A DNA stretch of 64,000 bases from Acanthornis magna (taxonomy: Eukaryota > Chordata > Aves > Passeriformes > Acanthizidae), in NCBI GenBank assembly GCA_036785705.1, contig JAWUZG010000160.1, positions 1-64,000 on the forward strand, given 5' to 3'. The translations under genes and the position numbers were made by a program. Shown piece by piece: positions 59,160 through 64,000 of the stretch (the stretch's first letter is position 1; every line of letters begins with the position of its first letter). The notes under the pieces were generated by a model that did not search any database, was not told the DNA's origin, and saw nothing but the letters and a program-made list of their open reading frames with translations.

Positions 59160-59640
59160 AGACTTTTTTATACCGCAACACTGTCTTAAAACCCTCCCCT
59201 GCCATGTTCCCCCACAAGATGATGTCACCAAGGCACCGTGGTTGTTCTGGAGCCTCCCCCTTTTCCAGGGCAGTCGGGATCAGTCCCTGGCACAGGGTGG
59301 GGCCGTGTTTCCAGGTGGTTCCAGGGGCTCTGGACACCCCTCCAGGTCAAGGCAAACTGTCCTGCCCTCTGCTGCCAAAACAATGGGGACAAATGCATTG
59401 GCAACGTCCATGGTGGCAACCCTTGGATGCATCGGCCTCCAGCTCATCCAACATGTCCGGCACAGCCGCTCTCAGTCCCTGTCAGTGGCCATTCTCCACT
59501 AGATTCATGCTCTGGCCATGTGAGGCCCTTGAAGGTTCAGCAGCTCCAGCTGAGCACTCCCGGCTCTCCAGGTCATGGCTCATCCCAAGGATGGGGCCCA
59601 CAGCCCCAGTCAGTGCCATGTTGCTGACGGGGCCCTGTTG
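59160..59640 (-). pseudogene. Decayed ERVL-like pol fragment (reverse transcriptase), second copy
   Basis: Homologous to 12150-12640, same orientation, with QFALTWRG near 59350 and DIILWGNMAGEGF near 59210. Frames are interrupted. Confidence 0.6.
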
Positions 59641-59999
59641 TGGTGTCCATCAGTCCCTGTTGCTCTTGCACCCTCAGCAGCCCCACAGCAGAAGGGTCTG
59701 GGGAGAGCCCCGGCCAGGGACTGAGCTGTGCAATTGCCTCTGTGTCCACAGCAGATCTGCCAGAGCCCAACGATGCCCTTTGGGCTCCCTGACATCCCCG
59801 CTCTGGCACCCACAGCCCCTCGTGCTGCTCCTCCCTCCCTGCGCTCACTGCCTGCAGGGCTGTTCCTCTCACAGCCTCTGGCTCCTCTTGGCTGCTGCAA
59901 TTCCATCTCTGCCATCCCTTGGATTTGCCCTTCCCAGCTCCGGGCCGACCCTGCCCAGCCCCCCCAGCCTGTTCCAGAGCTCCTCCCGGGTCCTGAGAG

Positions 60000-60700
60000 C
60001 TGTTGGGGGTGTCGCCATGGCAACAGTCAGTCCCGACACATGGCGACAGTGGCTTCGGACTTGCTGTCACAGTCGGTTTGGACACATCACCACTGTTGTT
60101 CTCCGCACCCTATGACAATCCCAGCGCTAGCAGTGCAATGGCAGCTGTGACCTGTGCCGGGGCTCTGAGTCCAAGATTCCTCTCCTTATGTGCTGGCACG
60201 TCCCCGGGGTCCCTGGTCCCCCACAACCCTGGCCCCTCTATTCCAGAGCCTCCCTCCCAGCCCTCCCCCGCTCGCCCAGCTGTGCCCCCTGCCAGCCCCA
60301 GGCCCGGGCCCGGCAGAGGCTCCGGAGCAGCTCCGGGGCTCAGACGCCGCTCGGGGAGCGCCGGCTGCGGGGCTTTGGGCACCGGGGGTCACCGGGCAGG
60401 GCTGCGGCAGGGCTGGGCTGGGCTGGGGGCACTCCCCCAGGCCGCCCCCGGCTCCGTGCCGGGGCTCTCGGGGCTCTCGGGGCGCTGCCGCTGCTGCCGG
60501 GCTCCAGCTCGGCCCGAGGGGCTCGGCAGCTGCGGGATCGGTGCCCGTGGCGACGGGGCGGCACCGCCGCAGCTCCCCGAGCCCCGGGCCGGTGTCACCG
60601 AGACAAACCGAGGCGACAAACAGCGAGCGGCAGCTCCTTGCCCTCTGCGGGGGCGGCTGCGAGGGAACCAGGCCGCAAATGCCCCCATTGATCATTTTGT
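60000..60700 (-). repeat. CpG-rich recurrent block, copy 4
   Basis: Joined to the pol remnant at 59160-59640 and lying just beyond the 3' end of gene I. The same junction occurs at 12150-13560, so the composite moved as a unit. Confidence 0.6.
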
Positions 60701-60836
60701 CACCGTCCCCAAGGCACTGAGAGAGCCCCAAAAATCCTGCAAATCCCACAGGGATCTGCTCAACGACCGCACCTGGACCCTCCTCCTTCCCGAGCTGAAC
60801 ACACAGAGCTGAACAAACCAATCCCATTTCTTATAG

Positions 60837-60842
60837 TTTAAT
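60837..60842 (-). terminator. poly(A) signal of gene I (ATTAAA)
   Basis: Minus-strand ATTAAA in the conserved context, only about 100 bp after the end of gene I because the tail exons and most of the UTR have been deleted. Confidence 0.5.
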
Positions 60843-60939
60843 CAAAAAGCTGCAGGTTGGGTATAATAACGGGAAAAAGGTTCCATTGCCCCCTGGCACT
60901 AGGAGGGGGAAAAAGGGGGTCATAGCCGGACCCCCACCC

Positions 60940-63900
60940 TCACCTGCCCTGGTGCTTCCTGGTGGCTGCAAGGAAAAGGGGAGGGGGTGACCCTGGGGTC
61001 CTCGGGACCCATTAACCTTCCTGGGACTTCAGGAGCTCCAAGTAACCCTGGGACACCCAAATCCCCTCAGGACCTCCAAATCTCCACTGGATCCCCAAAT
61101 CCCCTCGGGAATCCCAAGTCTCCACCGGACCCCGATTCCCCCCAGGACCCCAAGCACACCTGAACCCACAGAACTTCGACACCACCACGGTGTCCCCAAC
61201 TCCCCCAGTTCCCCCGACCCCTGAGCCCCAGAACCCCAAGCCCAGCAGGGAGGAGCACCTCCCAAACTCACACAGGACCCCGGAGGCACCCCCCAGCATC
61301 CCTGCACATCCCTCCACGAACTCCCAAAGCCCCCAGGAGCTCCCAGAGCCACCCCAGTGTTCCTCGTATATCACCCAGGGATGCACCTGCGGCCCAACCA
61401 AGCCCCTCCCAATTCCCCCCAAATCCCCAAGGACCCCGAGCCAAGGTCTCTGGGGGCTCAGCTGCCCCCAGCTCAGGGGCTGTGGGTGCTGTCCCATCTC
61501 CCCCCACTCTGGGGGCCTCCCTCACTCCACGACCCCCAACTCCCTCCCCCCAATGTCACCCACCCATGCGGTGCCAGCAGTGACAGCCCCCGATGACAGC
61601 CAGGAGCAGGAGCAGGTACAGGAGGGTCCTGCCGATGTTCACAGCCGCTGATGGGGACACAGGGGGACACTGAGGTCACGCAGAACCCCAAAGGTCCTGC
61701 AACCCCGTGACCCTGTGTGACCCCACCTGTGACCCAATGTCCCCACGGTGTCACCTCCAGGGCCAGCTCTGGGCTGAGCGCCTGGAACACGTGGTGCCCG
61801 TCCAGCTGGTTGGTGGCCACGCACTGGTAGGTGCCAGAATGTCCCACATCGATGTCCTCAAGCTCCAGGAGGGGACCCTGGGCAACCTCCTGCCCATCAC
61901 GCAGCCAGGTGAAGGTGACAGGTGCTGAGCCCACCTGCACTGAGCAGCGCAGGGTCACGGGGTCACCTGTGTACACCTGGTGTGCTGGGGGGCCAGGGGT
62001 GATGGTGGCATTGGCCACGGGCACTGCAGGGACAGAGATGGGGCTGAGGCTGGGGGAGGGGCTGGCATCTGGTGTGGGGGGAGAGGACTGTGCGTGGGAT
62101 GACGGTGGGATGAGGGTGGGATGGGGATGCCGTTTTTGCGTTACCACATTCTCAAGGGTTCCTCTCCACTAGGACAGTGACATTCAATGTGGGGCTCTCA
62201 GCCACACTGTCCCCGTCACTAACGCGGCACTGGTAGTGGCCGCTGTCCTTGTCCCCAACATGGCAGAGCTCCAGGGGGGACCTGTGCCCAGTGGTGTTCC
62301 CGAGCCCCCCCGGTGCCAGGAGAAGGACAGGGGACCTGTCCCCGCGGTCACCGCGCAACTCAGCACCAGGCGGTCACCCAGTGCCACCTGTGCCCCGGGG
62401 GACTTGCACCGACAGGGACAGCCCCGAGAGCGGGACCCCTGCGGGAGGGGACAGCGGGGCACAGTGAGGGACTCCGGGAGGATCTGATAGGGGTGGGGAG
62501 ACCCCAGTGAAAGAGAAGAGGGCCCAGAGATGGGGGAGGGCTTGGAAAGGGAGCCCAGGGAAGGATGGGGGGGATTCAGGGAGGGGACAGCCGGAGAGGG
62601 ATGGGGGGTGAGGGGATGGAATGAAAGATGAGGGGACTGGGGAGAAACGTGGGAAGAGATGAGCGGACCCAAGCAGTGATGGGGACACCGGGAAAGGTGT
62701 CTAGGGGAGATGGGGGATTCCAGTCAGGTCTGGGGGACCCGGGGAGGCTGTCGGGGTTCCCGTGCCCATCCCCGCACTCACTGCGCACTGTGACGCGGAG
62801 CCGGGCGCTGCTCTTCCGCACGGCCCCCCCCTCGGAGCGCACCTCGCAGCTGTAATTGCCCGAGTGGGACACCCCCACGGCGGGCACCAGGAGCTGCGGG
62901 GACCCCTGCGGGCCCCCCACCCACTCCCCATCCCGGTAGAAGAGGTGCAGGAGGGTGGCTCGGGGCCGCAGGGGGCTGGGGGTGCTGAGGCAGCTCAGAT
63001 TCAGGGGGGACCCCCCGATGACCTCGGGGGGACCCTCCAGCACCGGCACCGAGAAGAGCTCTGGGAAGGAGATGGGGATGGGGTCTTTGATTGTGAGTCT
63101 GTTGGGGAGGGGCTGTGGGGGTGTCGGTGTTTTGGGATGCTCACCGTGCACTGTCACTCTCACCGGCTTCGACAGCTCCCATTGCAAGTTTTCCACCCAG
63201 CCCCCGCAGTGGTAGCTGCCTGTGTCGTTCAGCTGCAGGGGGGACAGGGACAGCTCGGTCCCATGGAGGGACCTCCGCAGATCCTTCCCGTCACGGTAGA
63301 AGCTTACGCCGGTGACAGAGTTGTTCCACCAGCCCCGGCAGCGCAGTGTCACGGTGTCCCCCTCCAGCAGCGCCCGCGCCGGCACCTGCAGCACCAACGG
63401 GCCTGTGGGACACGTGGGGACACATCACTCCGGGAGGGTCTCGATGGCAGCGGCAGCGCTCCAGGCGTCCCCGGTTCCAACACCGGGGTCCCCTCGCCCT
63501 AGGATGCTCTGGGATGTCCCCGTGTGTAGGGGACAGGCTCTCATCACACGAGGGTGGTGACCCAGGGAACAGAGCCCACCCAGAGCCCTAGGGGCCCCCG
63601 CGAGTGTCACGGTGGGGACACAAACCCCCCTCACCATTTACGACGCTCACGGGGCTGCTGAGCCCGGTGCCGGGTCTGTGACAGTGGTAGGTGCCACTCT
63701 CAGCGACAGTGAAGCAGTGAAGTCCCTTCTTTCTCCCCCAGCTACTCCCGTCCTTGTACCAGGTGGTGGCACCAGGTGTCCCCGAGCCCTGGCAGGTCAG
63801 TGTCACCTGGTCCCACGGCACCGCCGGTGTCCAGGGGGGCTCCACGAGGAGCTGGGTGGTCTCGGCACCTGTGGGTGACAGGGGACACCAGCCTGCCAGG

Positions 63901-64000
63901 GCCAGCGTGAGGCTGGGGACAGAGAGTGGGGACATGGCATCTGCCGAGGACTCACCAGTGAGGCTGAGGGTCTGTGCTGGAAGGGAGAAGGGACAGGGCT
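60940..64000 (-). CDS. FCRL-like receptor I, partial (TM Arg, short tail; D4 dead)
   Basis: Exons (minus): 21-bp exon 63976-63956, D1 63868-63635, D2 63402-63145, D3 63060-62782, D4 62438-62169, D5 62023-61727, TM 61647-61564, cytoplasmic 60965-60944. The signal-peptide exon lies beyond the right edge. D4 has a 1-bp insertion and a later 1-bp deletion, reads into a stop, and lacks its donor (CTAGTGGAG). Skipping D4 leaves an open D1-D2-D3-D5 receptor. The TM has Arg at its outer end (NIGRTLLYLLLLLAVIGG). The ITIM exons are deleted: 60830-60940 joins the first tail intron straight to the 3' UTR. Reading past the last donor gives TGA 60942-60940 after TRKHQGR. It is a candidate short-tailed, adaptor-coupled receptor. 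Confidence 0.72.

Noticed and set aside
12338..59424. Active retrovirus
   Set aside because: Only short, frameshifted pol remnants and isolated LTRs are present; no open gag, pol or env frame exists in the window.
1..64000. Cluster of chicken-type Ig-like receptors (CHIR/LRC) instead of FCRL
   Set aside because: The 21-bp second signal exon and up to five consecutive Ig exons with ITIM tails fit FcR/FCRL genes better. A database search would settle it.

Overview
This is a GC-rich vertebrate nuclear segment, most likely from a songbird. The evidence is compact multi-exon genes with very short introns, C/G-rich intron sequence, and many avian-style endogenous retrovirus (ERV) LTRs. There is no prokaryotic gene organisation. 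Almost all of it is a tandem and inverted array of Fc receptor-like (FCRL-family) genes of the immunoglobulin superfamily. The diagnostic signature is a signal peptide split over two exons, the second exactly 21 bp. It is followed by one exon per Ig domain (D1 to D5), one transmembrane (TM) exon, and short cytoplasmic exons carrying ITIM-like tyrosine motifs. All Ig exons start and end in phase 1, so whole domains can be lost or skipped without shifting the frame.

Layout, with genes lettered here: A (+, 5' end off the window, to 2799), B (+, 8035-11486), C (-, 15370-19603), D (-, 22438-26192), E (+, 29569-34151), F (+, 39970-43976), G (+, 48144-52401), H (+, 55709-58672) and I (-, 60940 to beyond the right edge). 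A-B and C-D form a large imperfect palindrome around a spacer of about 2.7 kb. D and E are head to head. E, F, G and H are in tandem. H and I converge.

F is the only gene read here as complete with five Ig domains and an ITIM tail (about 567 aa). C is complete with four domains (D1, D2, D4, D5; about 455 aa). B lacks D3 and has lost the D4 splice donor. G and I have lost the ITIM tail and carry an Arg at the N-terminal end of the TM segment, as in receptors that pair with a signalling adaptor. A has a stop formed at the D2/D3 splice junction. D, E and H are pseudogenes by nonsense codons, frameshifts or truncation. In A, D and I the D4 exon has lost its normal donor.

The spaces between genes hold 3' flanks with poly(A) signals, recurrent blocks of unknown function (one CpG-rich, one lying upstream of most signal-peptide exons), solo LTRs, and decayed ERVL-like pol fragments. 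A GAAA-repeat (IRF/ISRE-like) element about 1 kb upstream of most start codons is the best candidate for shared regulation. Together the array looks like an inhibitory/activating paired-receptor family under rapid birth, death and gene conversion. Exon limits were placed by eye from splice-site consensus and comparison among the copies in the window; no transcript evidence was available.
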